From contig WYBU01000009.1 in the NCBI GenBank assembly GCA_011525745.1, forward strand, positions 159,618 through 223,617: a DNA stretch of 64,000 bases, given 5' to 3'. The notes under the pieces are model-generated. The model did no database searches. It was not told where the DNA came from and saw only the letters and a program-made list of their open reading frames with translations. Below are positions 1-8,748 of this stretch, in pieces (position 1 is the first letter of the stretch; every line of letters starts with the position of its first letter). The position numbers and the translations under genes were made by a program. The stretch comes from Planctomycetaceae bacterium (lineage in GTDB: Bacteria > Planctomycetota > Phycisphaerae > UBA1845 > UTPLA1).

Positions 1-370
1 CGACGGCGATAAACACGGCTTCCTGATCCGTTTCGCGCAGCAACCGCCCGGCGAATTCTCCCAGCATTCGAAGCCGGTTGCGATCGTTGATTTCTTCGTG
101 CGATGCGAGCGATTCGATCAAGATCGGTGCATCCCGCAACACGTCCCCTGTTTCCTTTGACAGATAACTGCCCAACGCCGCAAAGCCGGTCGCGCCGCCA
201 AACAGCCGCGCAAACAACTCCAGCGCTGCGTCGGCCCGTTGATCCTGATCCTTGATCCTGCTCCCGTCTTTCGTGTGGCTCGGAATCGCCAGAACCACCG
301 TGATGCTTGGGGCGGCAGGATTCAGCACGCCCGCCACAAACGCGTCTACCGTATTATACGTATCGGACAC
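1..370 (-). CDS. Hypothetical protein, C-terminus cut off by the window edge
   Basis: This frame is open from a GTG at 370 leftward to the window edge, giving 123 residues. A TGA lies seven codons upstream of the GTG, with no other usual start between, so GTG is the likely start. The protein begins VSDTYNTVDAFVAGVLNP, continues with a beta-strand-like stretch (ITVVLAIPSH) and then an acidic, helical part. I do not recognise a catalytic motif or a named domain. The residue pattern and codon use look like a real cytoplasmic protein. Function is unknown and the C-terminus is missing. Confidence 0.6.
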   Translation of the reverse strand, partial: MSDTYNTVDAFVAGVLNPAAPSITVVLAIPSHTKDGSRIKDQDQRADAALELFARLFGGATGFAALGSYLSKETGDVLRDAPILIESLASHEEINDRNRLRMLGEFAGRLLRETDQEAVFIAV

Positions 371-517
371 CGCAGCCTCGCGAATTCGTCGGCTTCAAGT
401 CTGATGGTACTACCAAACGACGTATGAATTCAAGCCCCCGCTGCCGGGCGAGTCATCGGGATGTGCGTCACGGCCGCCTGGCAGTCGCGCTGCGGTGCGC
501 GGGTAAAGGCCCGCCCG

Positions 518-1444
518 TTAAACCCACACCCCAAACGCCCGCCCCAGTTCCGCGGAGCTGAGCTCGCCGAGGAAGGCGAAGACCATCGCGATAAACAGGA
601 TGCCCGTCGCCGATTGCGTGTTGCGCAGACGAACGCAGTCGCGGATCATGTAGGCCAGCACGCCCAGGCCCAGCAGCCCGACGCCGATGCGCAGGCCGAG
701 CATGAGCCACAGCCACGTCGCCTGCGGGCCGTCGACGTTCAGCCACTCGCGCGACGCCGCCAGATTGACGGCCGCCCAAGCGCTTTTCAGCAGCACCATC
801 ACGGCCACGATGCTCGTCAGGCGCCGCAGCGGGTCGATCGGCATCGTCACGTGCGTGAGGTACGAATGGCCCAGCAACATGCCGGCCGTCACGGCGCCGA
901 GCACGCCGGCGCCCAGCGCGGCGCTGATCCAGGCGGGCGCCAGCGCGGCGCTCATCCCGGCCGGTGACCGCGCGCCACGCGGCTCGGCCGGCGGGGACAC
1001 GGCCGTGATCGTCGTGGAACCGTTTGCTCCGATGATCTCCACGCGTGACTCGCTTACGTATTCAGGCGAGGCCCGCGGCCAGGCTTGAGAAACGAGCGGC
1101 CCGTTCGGCGAGGCCAGCGACGCCGCGGCGATCAGAGTGCAGGCGGCGCCCAGCCAGCCGATGGTTCGGCGGCTGCGCTGCGGGGAGTCGCCGTTGCGCC
1201 CGACGGTCGTGAGGCCGACGACGACGACGATCGCCGAGACCGCGATGGCGGCGGCGGCGCGCCGCAAGACCGGTTCTTCGCGCCAGTTCGGCACGGTCGC
1301 CACGAAGACGCCGGCCGCCAGCAGCAGACCCAGCGCGACGCGCTGCATCAGGCGGAAGTAGCGCCACGACACGTGGTCGGTGCGGCACAGGCCGGTCATG
1401 GCCAGGCATCCGGAACAGAGCTGACAGAGGAATAAGACAATCAT
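518..1444 (-). CDS. Multi-pass membrane protein of unknown function
   Basis: The 308-residue product has about seven hydrophobic segments, near residues 2-18, 32-50, 60-78, 92-110, 165-190, 208-230 and 250-300. A soluble loop of about 50 residues rich in Ser, Pro and Gly lies between the first four and the rest. The C-terminal part has LRRLTSIVAVMVLLK and later RLRNTQSATGILF. I know no functional assignment for it. The same frame stays open upstream across hslU on the other strand, but that extension is antisense to a real gene, so ATG 1444 is used. It is divergent from hslU with about 190 bp between them. It could be a transporter-like or signalling membrane protein. Confidence 0.6.
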   Translation of the reverse strand: MIVLFLCQLCSGCLAMTGLCRTDHVSWRYFRLMQRVALGLLLAAGVFVATVPNWREEPVLRRAAAAIAVSAIVVVVGLTTVGRNGDSPQRSRRTIGWLGAACTLIAAASLASPNGPLVSQAWPRASPEYVSESRVEIIGANGSTTITAVSPPAEPRGARSPAGMSAALAPAWISAALGAGVLGAVTAGMLLGHSYLTHVTMPIDPLRRLTSIVAVMVLLKSAWAAVNLAASREWLNVDGPQATWLWLMLGLRIGVGLLGLGVLAYMIRDCVRLRNTQSATGILFIAMVFAFLGELSSAELGRAFGVWV

Positions 1445-1633
1445 GCTGGTGGGCCACCTGCCGGGAGCGACGGATCGGAGAGTATATCCGGTCCGCGCAA
1501 GGAGTGATTCGCGCGGAGAGCGGGTGCGGGAAGGGACTTCCGCACGAGCGAATTGTCGCGGCGCTTGCACTGGGGGGTCGGAACAGGAACCTCCGCATAG
1601 CGGCGACGGGCGTGACACGTCACAATACGCGGT

Positions 1634-2986
1634 ATGTCCGCACTTACACCGAGAGAAGTCGTCGCCGCGCTGGACCGTTACATCATCGGCCAGCAGGAAG
1701 CCAAGCGCGCCGTAGCCGTGGCCATCCGCAACCGCTGGCGACGGCAGCAGCTTCCCGAGTCGATGCGGGCCGAAGTCGGCCCCAAAAACATCCTCATGGC
1801 GGGCCCCACCGGCGTCGGCAAGACCGAAATCGCCCGGCGGCTCGCGCAGCTTGTCAACGCCCCGTTCCTCAAGGTCGAGGCGACCAAATACACCGAGGTC
1901 GGCTATCACGGCCGCGACGTCGAGACGATCATCCGCGACCTGCTGGAGCTGGCCGTCAACATGGTCCGCACCGAGCAGACCGAGGTGGTGCGGGCGCAGG
2001 CCGAGTCGGCGGTGGAAGAGGCGCTGCTCGATCTTGTGTTGCCCGGCGACGGCGAGACTTCGGATTCGCCTTCGGGCGCCGACGACGACGGAGCGTCGGA
2101 GCGTCGCCGACGAACACGCGAAAAGCTGCGCGCCCAGTTGCGCGACGGAGCGCTCGACGAGCGGATGGTGGAACTGCGTGTCGAGCGTCGCGCCACGCCG
2201 ATCGGGATGTTCGCCTCGAACATGTCGCTGGATCAGATCGATCCCGACATGCAGAACTTCCTCGAGCGGCTGATGCCGGGACAGACAAAGGACCGCCGCG
2301 TGACGATTCGCGAGGCGCGGCAACTGTTGTTTCAGCAGGAGAGCGAGAAGCTGATCGACCGCGAGAAGGTGGTCGAGATGGCGGTCGAGCGGACCGAGAA
2401 CAACGGCATCGTGTTTCTCGACGAGATCGACAAGCTGTGCGGCAGCGATTCGCGCTACGGTCCCGACGTCAGTCGCCAGGGCGTGCAGCGCGACCTGCTG
2501 CCGATCATCGAGGGCTGCACGGTATCGACGCGGCACGCGCCGGTGCGGACCGATCACATCCTGTTCATCGCCGCCGGGGCGTTTCACGCGAGCAAGCCCA
2601 GCGATCTGATGCCCGAGCTTCAGGGGCGGCTGCCGATCCGCGTCGAGCTGACCGACCTGTCGCGATCGGACTTCGTGCGCATCCTGACGGAGCCGGACAA
2701 CGCGCTGGTCAAGCAGCACGTGGCGCTGATGGCGACCGAGGGGGTGACAGTGAAGTTCGCCGACGACGCGATCGGGGCGATGGCTGACATCGCCGCGGAA
2801 GTGAACCGCTCGACGGAGAACATCGGCGCGCGGCGGCTGCACACGATCATGGAAAAGGTGCTCGAAGAGTTGAGCTTCGAGGCGTCGGACCGCGGCGGTT
2901 CGACGGTGACGATCGACGCCGCCTACGTGCAGCAGCGGCTGGCGGCGATCGCGCGGGACCAGGACCTGAGCAAGTTCATTCTGTAG
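1634..2986 (+). CDS. hslU: ATP-dependent protease ATPase subunit HslU
   Basis: HslU is the AAA+ unfoldase of the HslUV (ClpYQ) protease and feeds unfolded substrates to the HslV peptidase in the cytoplasm. The 450 residues match the family length. The N-terminus has the typical LTPREVVAALDRYIIGQ, Walker A is GPTGVGKT at residues 57-64, and a charged, variable I-domain follows (about 130-220). Walker B is in GIVFLDEIDKL near residue 260, a sensor region with ENIGARRLHTIMEKV follows, and the C-terminus ends DLSKFIL, the tail that activates HslV. hslV, usually just upstream, is not here; the upstream gene is a divergent membrane protein, so hslV must lie elsewhere or be absent. Confidence 0.96.
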   Translation: MSALTPREVVAALDRYIIGQQEAKRAVAVAIRNRWRRQQLPESMRAEVGPKNILMAGPTGVGKTEIARRLAQLVNAPFLKVEATKYTEVGYHGRDVETIIRDLLELAVNMVRTEQTEVVRAQAESAVEEALLDLVLPGDGETSDSPSGADDDGASERRRRTREKLRAQLRDGALDERMVELRVERRATPIGMFASNMSLDQIDPDMQNFLERLMPGQTKDRRVTIREARQLLFQQESEKLIDREKVVEMAVERTENNGIVFLDEIDKLCGSDSRYGPDVSRQGVQRDLLPIIEGCTVSTRHAPVRTDHILFIAAGAFHASKPSDLMPELQGRLPIRVELTDLSRSDFVRILTEPDNALVKQHVALMATEGVTVKFADDAIGAMADIAAEVNRSTENIGARRLHTIMEKVLEELSFEASDRGGSTVTIDAAYVQQRLAAIARDQDLSKFIL

Positions 2987-4049
2987 GAAATGTACGAAGG
3001 AAAAAGGGAAGCGACGGAGCGACGAAGCGGAAAGCGGGGGAAGTAGGGAACAAAAGCGGTCGAAGCGAACGACAACAGCACAGAGACCGGAGGAAGGCGC
3101 TAAACGAAGTCGAAAGATTCGGCGGGCCGCCGCGGCTCTGGGCTTGCGGCAGCCCGCCTTTTGAGGACAGCTCCCTTCCCTCCGGGTCCCCATCCTCCCC
3201 ATGAAGATCGTGCGGAGGCCCGACCACGGGCAGTCGGACCTCCGCGGCCCCCCTCGCAGTCTCGGCTCGCCTGGACCCCCCCGAAAAGCAGACCGAGCAC
3301 CGGCGACTGCGCGAAGCGCGCAGGTTGTTTGCGCTGGCGTGTGCGGTCGGAAGCCAATCGTGCCTGAATGGGCTTGGACCGGACCGGCCCTGCGCGCACC
3401 CCCTGAACGAACAGGGCCGGCCGGACTGTATGCGGTGGACGTGGCGCGGGTGTGAATCGCGTCGTGCGTCGAGCGAGCGGCCAAGCCCCCCGGCCGCCGG
3501 CTCTCGTCGATGTCTCGGATGGGCGAGAAGACGTCGAGCGGTCTGATGAAGTCGGGTCAATACCCGGCAAGAAACCGATGAAATCCGAAGATCGTAAAGA
3601 CCCGTCTTTCTCGCACAAACATCTCGGACATATCAACTCTACAAGGCTCGTGCGATAAGTCAAATGTCGGGGGAGTGCTTTAACCTTATCATCGGAAGGG
3701 AACGGGGAACAGAAGAAACGCATGGAGGCATAAGGGCGCCGCGCGGGCTTCGCCCGCAACCCAACCGGGGTATCGTCGTTCGCGGATCAAACCGTTGCGA
3801 GCTGCGAAGAGTGCCGGCATCAGTAGTGCGAGGTGTACAAAGAGAGCGACGCAGGGAAGTGAATGCGGCCGGCATCATTGTCGGTCAGTGGGCGCGAAGT
3901 GTGCGCGCTGCGGCGCGATGCTCGGCAGTCGAGTGCGGTGCGACGTCAATTCAGATGTCCTGTTGAATACGTGGGACGTGTTGGTGGAAAAGCGTTTTAC
4001 CTTCGGCGGAATGTGGCGATTCGTCGACCTGTCCGCGCATGTGCGGGCA
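2987..4049. other. Gene-poor 1.06 kb stretch
   Basis: No frame here looks like a protein and I recognise no tRNA, tmRNA or RNase P RNA core. The first 120 bases (2990-3110) are purine-rich and resemble the stretch at 55452-55600. A perfect hairpin GCGGGC-TTC-GCCCGC lies near 3745-3760. The part from 3560 to 4040 is lower in GC than the surrounding genes and may hold the remains of a decayed gene. The open frames found here have arginine-rich, irregular translations typical of non-coding high-GC DNA. Confidence 0.5.
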
Positions 4050-5147
4050 TCAGTCAGGGAAAAGTCGTAACTGCGTGGATTCCGCCTCGCGGCGAGAATC
4101 GGGAGCGGCACACTCCGACGACGCCGCGCCGACATCCTCCGGCGACGGTCGGTCGCCGCACGTTGCGGCGCCCTTCGGAAAAGCCGAGGCCCGCCCCAGC
4201 GCGTTCAGGCCGTAGCGCCGGCACGACATCACGAAAAGCTGCGCCACGCTGTTCCAGTAGACGCCGCCGCCGCGCATGCGGCTGCCGAAGCGAGGATCAT
4301 TCAGACGCCCGCCGCGAATTTCGCGAATGCGCGACTCGATGCGACCGGCGCGGTCGGGCAGCGCCGCCTCGATGCGCGACAGAAACACCGACTCGACGCT
4401 GCCGGGCAGCCGCAACGCGATGTAGCCGGCCGAAACGGCGCCGCACTCGGCCGCGCGCTCCAGCACGCGCGGCACGTCGCGATCGTTGAGGCCGGGGATG
4501 ATCGGAGCGACCATGACACCGACGCGCACGCCGGCCGCCGCCAACGTGCGCAGCGCATCGAAGCGGCGCGAGGGGGGCGGGGCGTTCGGCTCGACGGCAC
4601 GCGCCACGTCGTCGTCGATGAAGGCGATGCTCTGGTAAACGCCGCCGTCGCTCTGCTCCTGAAGGCGCAGCAGCAGATCGACGTCGCGCACGACGAGGTA
4701 AGACTTGGTCACGACGCTCGCCGGATTGCGGAAATCAAGGCACACCTCCAGGCAACGACGCGTCAGGCCATAGACCGCTTCGAGCGGCTGGTAGCAGTCG
4801 GTGACGCCGGAGAAGTTGACCAGCTCGCGCTTCCACGAGCGCCTATTGAAGGCCTGCGCCAGCAACTCCGGTGCGTTGGTTTTGACGATCAGACGCGTGT
4901 CGAAGTCGGTGCCCGCGCCGAAACCGAGATATTCGTGCGATGGCCTGGCGTAGCAATAGGCGCACGCGTGCTGACAGCCGCGATAGGGATTGGCCGACCA
5001 GCGGAACGGCAGATCGGGGCTGTCGTTCTCGGACAGGATCGAGCCGGCGGTTTCTTCAAAGACCTCGATCTTTGCGGGCGGGGGTGGCTCGAGCCACACG
5101 CGGTGCTCCGACAGGTAGGGGTTGGGCGGATTGTCGACGTGTCGCAT
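4050..5147 (-). CDS. PA0069-type radical SAM protein (SplB-like)
   Basis: The protein has 365 residues. The radical SAM cluster motif is CQHACAYCYAR at about residue 58 (CxxxCxxC, which binds the 4Fe-4S cluster that cleaves S-adenosylmethionine). It is preceded by NPYRGC and followed by EYLGFGAGTDFDTRL, the signature of the PA0069 group, which is related to spore photoproduct lyase. The middle holds TKSYLVVRDVDLL and a TIM-barrel-like VAPIIPGLND segment. The C-terminus ends QLRLFPD. The reaction of this family is not established, so DNA repair is only a suggestion from the SplB relationship. The gene is monocistronic, with long non-coding regions on both sides. Confidence 0.88.
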   Translation of the reverse strand: MRHVDNPPNPYLSEHRVWLEPPPPAKIEVFEETAGSILSENDSPDLPFRWSANPYRGCQHACAYCYARPSHEYLGFGAGTDFDTRLIVKTNAPELLAQAFNRRSWKRELVNFSGVTDCYQPLEAVYGLTRRCLEVCLDFRNPASVVTKSYLVVRDVDLLLRLQEQSDGGVYQSIAFIDDDVARAVEPNAPPPSRRFDALRTLAAAGVRVGVMVAPIIPGLNDRDVPRVLERAAECGAVSAGYIALRLPGSVESVFLSRIEAALPDRAGRIESRIREIRGGRLNDPRFGSRMRGGGVYWNSVAQLFVMSCRRYGLNALGRASAFPKGAATCGDRPSPEDVGAASSECAAPDSRREAESTQLRLFPD

Positions 5148-5362
5148 GGCGATGGCCCCGGCCGCGTGCCGCCTGGATCATATTCGATAACAGTTTGGAA
5201 TTCCAGTGTCCGGCGGGTGAAGCAAGTGTCGAGTGTCACGAGCCGACGAAATAATAATCAGGTTCTTTGAAGAGACTGTAAGCTTATTTTCTGTAATGAG
5301 TTATGTGGTTTTCGTCCTTGAGGCCCTTCGCTCTTGTGCCTTTCGCGCGTGAATTCCGCAGT

Positions 5363-5394
5363 GTGATATCGTTATGATATAATGTCGTTATCAC
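5363..5394 (+). promoter_or_regulatory. Promoter -10 and inverted/direct repeats ahead of the SPFH gene
   Basis: A perfect TATAAT lies at 5378-5383. It is bracketed by the inverted repeat GTGATA (5363-5368) and TATCAC (5389-5394). Inside this are two near-identical 9-mers, TCGTTATGA (5369-5377) and TCGTTATCA (5385-5393). The -35 at 17 bp spacing is poor (TCCGCA). A regulator binding over the -10 would fit this symmetry. The small Arc-like protein encoded downstream is a candidate, but that is inference. Confidence 0.5.
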
Positions 5395-5425
5395 GCACAA
5401 CCCACACAAAGTGGAGGAGACTCAC

Positions 5426-6328
5426 ATGGTGACCGAATTCGAGCGAAAGCCGTTCGGAGGCTGGCCCGCGCTGTTCATCCTGTTGGTGCTTTCACTCGCG
5501 AACATCTGCACACTGATCTGGACGATCAATCGCGCCGCGACTCTGCACGAAGCCGCGGCCGGCTGGAACCTCGCCTGGCCGATCATCGGGGCGGCGTTGT
5601 GCCTGGCGATTCTCGTGTTCCTGTGGTTCGGGCTGTTCGAGCTTGAGCCGAATGAAGCCGCGGTGCTGGTGCTCTTCGGCGCCTACAAGGGCACGGTCAG
5701 TCAGCCGGGCTTCCACTATGCCAATCCGCTGTACATCAAGAAAAAGATCTCGCTGCGCGCCCGTAATCTCAACGGCGCCAAGCTGAAGGTCAACGATCAG
5801 CGCGGCAACCCGATCGAGATCGCGGTCGTGGTCGTGTGGCGCGTCGAAGACACCGTCAAGGCGGTCTTCGAAGTCGACAACTATCAGGACTATGTGACGG
5901 TGCAGAGCGAATCGGCCGTGCGTCACCTGGCCGGCGCGTATCCCTACGACACCTCCGACGAGCAGAAGGTCTCGCTGCGCGGCAACATGGACGACATCGC
6001 GCGCACGCTTCGTTCGGAGTTGCAGGGCAAGCTGGCCAAGGCCGGCGTTGTGGTCGAAGAGGCCTGGCTCAGTCATCTGGCCTATGCGCCCGAGATCGCC
6101 GGTGCGATGTTGCGACGGCAGCAGGCCGAGGCTGTCGTGGCGGCCCGCACGCGAATCGTCGAAGGCGCCGTCGGGATGGTGCAGTTGGCGCTGGAGCACA
6201 TCGAGCGGGACGGCATCGTCGAGCTGGACAGCGAGCGCAAGGCGTCGATGGTGTCGAACCTGCTGGTGGTGCTGTGCAGCGAGCAGGGCGCGCATCCCGT
6301 CGTGAACACGGGCACACTTTATTCATAG
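5426..6328 (+). CDS. SPFH/band 7 domain membrane protein
   Basis: The 300-residue product has two N-terminal membrane spans (about residues 10-32 and 48-70), then an SPFH (stomatin/prohibitin/flotillin) domain from about residue 75. That domain includes FELEPNEAAVLVLFGAYKGT and an E/V-rich beta core with VVVVWRVEDTVKAVFEV. A helical C-terminal region rich in Ala and Glu follows (RRQQAEAVVAARTRIVEGAV), and the protein ends NTGTLYS. Such proteins form membrane-bound oligomers. ATG 5426 is preferred over GTG 5411 because a GGAGGAG ribosome site sits between them. The next gene, a small Arc-like protein, follows after a hairpin and is probably co-regulated. Confidence 0.9.
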   Translation: MVTEFERKPFGGWPALFILLVLSLANICTLIWTINRAATLHEAAAGWNLAWPIIGAALCLAILVFLWFGLFELEPNEAAVLVLFGAYKGTVSQPGFHYANPLYIKKKISLRARNLNGAKLKVNDQRGNPIEIAVVVVWRVEDTVKAVFEVDNYQDYVTVQSESAVRHLAGAYPYDTSDEQKVSLRGNMDDIARTLRSELQGKLAKAGVVVEEAWLSHLAYAPEIAGAMLRRQQAEAVVAARTRIVEGAVGMVQLALEHIERDGIVELDSERKASMVSNLLVVLCSEQGAHPVVNTGTLYS

Positions 6329-6361
6329 GCGCCGAAGCTTCGAGACGATCAGCGCCACAAG

Positions 6362-6383
6362 GCCCCGCCCATTTGGGCGGGGC
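6362..6383 (+). terminator. GC-rich hairpin after the SPFH gene
   Basis: GCCCCGCCC (6362-6370), loop ATTT, GGGCGGGGC (6375-6383): a perfect 9 bp stem 33 bases after the SPFH stop codon. No T-run follows, so it may attenuate read-through into the Arc-like gene or stabilise the upstream mRNA rather than act as a strong intrinsic terminator. Confidence 0.5.
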
Positions 6384-6441
6384 GCTAGGCGCGAGCGGCG
6401 TGCGTATGACTTGCTCGAAGCGAGAATGCAGCGGAGCAGGC

Positions 6442-6669
6442 ATGGCCTCGGGCGGCGACAAGAAAGCGATCTTGCTGAGGATTCCCGCCGACATGTGGGA
6501 ACACCTCAATCGCTGGGCGCGCGACGATCTGCGCAGCCTTAACGCGCAGATCGAGTTTCTGCTGCGCGAAGCGCTGCGCCGACGGCTGGGACGCCGCGCG
6601 GCGCAGGACGGAAATCCGCGCGAAACGCCGCCGACTGACGGTTCATCCGAGGATTCGCCGACATCATGA
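6442..6669 (+). CDS. Small Arc/ribbon-helix-helix-like protein
   Basis: A 75-residue protein. KKAILLRIPADMWEHLNRW is a beta strand followed by a helix, and RSLNAQIEFLLREAL follows. This is the pattern of Arc-type ribbon-helix-helix DNA-binding proteins (RIP...L..W...SLNAQIE.LLREAL). The C-terminal 25 residues are polar and probably disordered. ATG 6442 is chosen because GGAGCAGG lies just upstream; an in-frame ATG at 6406 would add twelve residues unlike the family. It sits 113 bp after the SPFH gene and may regulate that gene through the symmetric promoter at 5363-5394. This last point is inference. Confidence 0.7.
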   Translation: MASGGDKKAILLRIPADMWEHLNRWARDDLRSLNAQIEFLLREALRRRLGRRAAQDGNPRETPPTDGSSEDSPTS

Positions 6670-6699
6670 TTCCGTTGCCGTGCTCTGCATCCCGCCGAT

Positions 6700-6775
6700 G
6701 TGGCATGGTCAAACCGTCGCGCGATTCGACTCCGCAGGCTACGGACGAACATTCATCGCGACGGCTTGGCCATGT
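6700..6775 (+). repeat. Hairpin repeat family H, copy 1
   Basis: The left arm is GTGGCATGGTCAAACCGTCG and the right arm CGACGGCTTGGCCATGT. The two arms pair almost perfectly around a variable centre of about 30 bases. The ends match five other copies at 22538, 30137, 35438, 36455 and 44410. Orientation is defined by the GTGGCA end on the left. Confidence 0.75.
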
Positions 6776-6895
6776 CGGCCGCGAGCGACGGGCGAAGGCG
6801 GCACGTTATGGTGGTTCAGATCGTTCCAGTCCCCGCCCCCGCAGCCCGCGTTTCCGCGTCGCCGAAAAGCCGAAAGCACTTTGAAAGCGGCGCCG

Positions 6896-6967
6896 CCGCT
6901 CCCTCACGGTCGCGGTTCGGTTAAGCCGGGGCGCGTGCCGCCGCTCGCTCAGGGTCGCGGTTCGGTT
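6896..6967 (+). repeat. Dispersed repeat family L, two tandem copies
   Basis: Consensus CCGCTCCCTCACGGTCGCGG followed by TTCGGTT. Copies are at 6896-6922 and, with small changes, 6941-6967. The same word recurs near 27553, 27676, 29009, 52033, 52156, 54901 and in weaker form near 47880 and 63565. All copies lie in gaps or at gene edges. Confidence 0.75.
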
Positions 6968-7081
6968 CAAGCAAGACATTTCCGGCCTCGCTTCACGGCC
7001 GCCCTTTTCCGACCCGCATTCCTGCATTACTCTGCCCCTCACGCTTGCCGTCCGCCCGGCCGGTCAATAGGATTTTGTTTC

Positions 7082-8611
7082 ATGCTCGTCAAGGTTCGCA
7101 GCATGACGCTGGTGGGCATCGACGCCGCCCCGTGCGAGGTCGAAGTCAACGTCTCCAGCCGCGGCTTCGCCACCGCCGCGATCGTCGGAATGCCCGACGC
7201 GGCCGTCAAAGAGAGCCTCGAACGCATCCGCACGGCGCTGATCAACTGCGGCTATGACGAGCCGTCCAACCGCACGCTGATCAACCTCGCGCCCGCCGAC
7301 ATCCGCAAGGAAGGCCCGCTCTTCGACCTGCCGATCGCGCTGGGCATGTTGTTCGCCGTCTCCGGCGCCGTGCCCGAATCGCTGTCGCGCTACATTATCG
7401 CCGGCGAGCTGGCGTTGGACGGCCGCGTGCGCCCCATCCGCGGCGCGATGTCGATGACCATGCTGGCGCAGCGCGAGGGCATTCCGGCCGTGATCGTGCC
7501 GCGCGAAAACGCCAACGAAGCGGCGGTCGTCGAGGGCATCGAGGTGATCGGCGTCGGCTCGCTGACCGAGGCGGTGGGGCACCTGACCGACGAATGCCCG
7601 ATCGATCCGACGAACGTCGACATTCAGGAGGTCTTCACCCAGGCGGCGCGCTACGACCTCGATTTCGCCGACGTGCGCGGGCAGGAGTTCTGCAAGCGCG
7701 CCATGATCATCGCTGCCGCCGGCAATCACAACATGCTGATGATCGGTCCGCCCGGCGCGGGCAAGACGCTGATGGCCAAGTGCCTGCCGACGATTCTGCC
7801 CAAGCTGTCGCTGGCCGAATCGCTGGAGACGACGCGCATCTGGTCGGCGGCCGGCAAGCTGCGTCCGGGCGAGCCGCTGATCGCGGTGCGGCCGGTGCGC
7901 ACGCCGCACCATTCGGCCAGTGCTCCGGCGCTGGTCGGCGGCGGGACGATTCCGCAGGCGGGCGAAGTGTCGCTGGCGCATCACGGGGTGCTGTTTCTCG
8001 ACGAGCTGCCGGAGTTTCAGCGATCGATTCTCGAAACGCTGCGCCAGCCGCTCGAGGACGGCGCGGTGACGATCGCGCGGTCGCACAGCACGATCCGCTT
8101 TCCGGCGGAGTTCATGCTGGTGGCGTCGATGAACCCGTGCCCGTGCGGCTATCTGTCCGATCCGCGGCGGCCGTGCAAGTGTTCGCCGATTCAGGTCGAG
8201 AAGTATCGGGCGCGGGTCAGCGGGCCGCTGATCGATCGCATCGACATTCACGTGACGGTGACGGCGGTGCCCTATTCGGAGCTGCGGCAGGAGCGCAGCG
8301 GCACCGGCTCGGCGACGATGCGCGAGCAGGTCGTGGCGGCGCGAGAGCGTCAGCGGGCGCGGTTCGGCGATCACAAGACGATGTTCAACGCGCGGATGGG
8401 CCCGCGGATGGTGCGGCAGTTCTGCAAGCTGGACGACGACGGCGAAATGATTCTCAAGCAGGCGATGAACGAGCTGGGGCTGTCGGCGCGGGCTCATGAC
8501 AAGGTGCTGCGCGTGGCGAGGACGATCGCCGATCTGGAAGGCTCTGAGCGCATCCGCGCCGAGCACGTCAGCGAGGCGGTGCACTATCGGCAGCTCGATC
8601 GGCAGAAGTAG
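7082..8611 (+). CDS. yifB: YifB-family Mg-chelatase-like AAA+ ATPase
   Basis: The 509 residues equal the normal family length. The N-terminal ChlI-like domain (MLVKVRSMTLVGIDAAPCEV, then VGMPDAAVKESLERI) has a Lon-protease-like fold. The AAA+ module has Walker A GPPGAGKT at about residues 222-229, FLDELPEF (Walker B) near 305, and an insertion with CPCGY...CKC near 352-372 that probably binds a metal. The C-terminal Mg_chelatase_C helices include SARAHDKVLRVARTIADLEG. In several bacteria this family is called ComM and helps branch migration in natural transformation. ruvA, another branch-migration gene, lies 137 bp downstream on the same strand, which fits a shared recombination theme. Confidence 0.93.
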   Translation: MLVKVRSMTLVGIDAAPCEVEVNVSSRGFATAAIVGMPDAAVKESLERIRTALINCGYDEPSNRTLINLAPADIRKEGPLFDLPIALGMLFAVSGAVPESLSRYIIAGELALDGRVRPIRGAMSMTMLAQREGIPAVIVPRENANEAAVVEGIEVIGVGSLTEAVGHLTDECPIDPTNVDIQEVFTQAARYDLDFADVRGQEFCKRAMIIAAAGNHNMLMIGPPGAGKTLMAKCLPTILPKLSLAESLETTRIWSAAGKLRPGEPLIAVRPVRTPHHSASAPALVGGGTIPQAGEVSLAHHGVLFLDELPEFQRSILETLRQPLEDGAVTIARSHSTIRFPAEFMLVASMNPCPCGYLSDPRRPCKCSPIQVEKYRARVSGPLIDRIDIHVTVTAVPYSELRQERSGTGSATMREQVVAARERQRARFGDHKTMFNARMGPRMVRQFCKLDDDGEMILKQAMNELGLSARAHDKVLRVARTIADLEGSERIRAEHVSEAVHYRQLDRQK

Positions 8612-8748
8612 CGGCCGGCGCTGCGGCCGCGCCGGCACAGTCCGCGGTTCGGACCGAAACTGGTGCGGCACGGGATTTCAGCCGGGGCCGGCGATCGAAT
8701 CGACGCCGCCCCTCCCCACAAGACGCCGTTCGACGCCATAATGCCGCC

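Larger units (their letters stand above)
6670..7081. other. Repeat-filled gap upstream of yifB
   Basis: No gene is visible. The stretch holds one copy of the 75-80 bp hairpin repeat (6700-6775) and two copies of the GGTCGCGGTTCGGTT repeat (6896-6922 and 6941-6967). Translating through it gives the tell-tale peptides LPHGRGS and SRSRFG, which explains the false N-terminal extension of yifB. A promoter for yifB is not obvious. Confidence 0.6.

Noticed and set aside
518..3484. A 988-codon minus-strand frame covering hslU
   Set aside because: Only the last 308 codons look like a protein. The rest is antisense to hslU and the repeat-like region after it, with arginine-rich nonsense translation.
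2987..4049. RNase P RNA or tmRNA in the long gap
   Set aside because: The conserved words of RNase P P4 and the tRNA-like ends of tmRNA are not seen on either strand.
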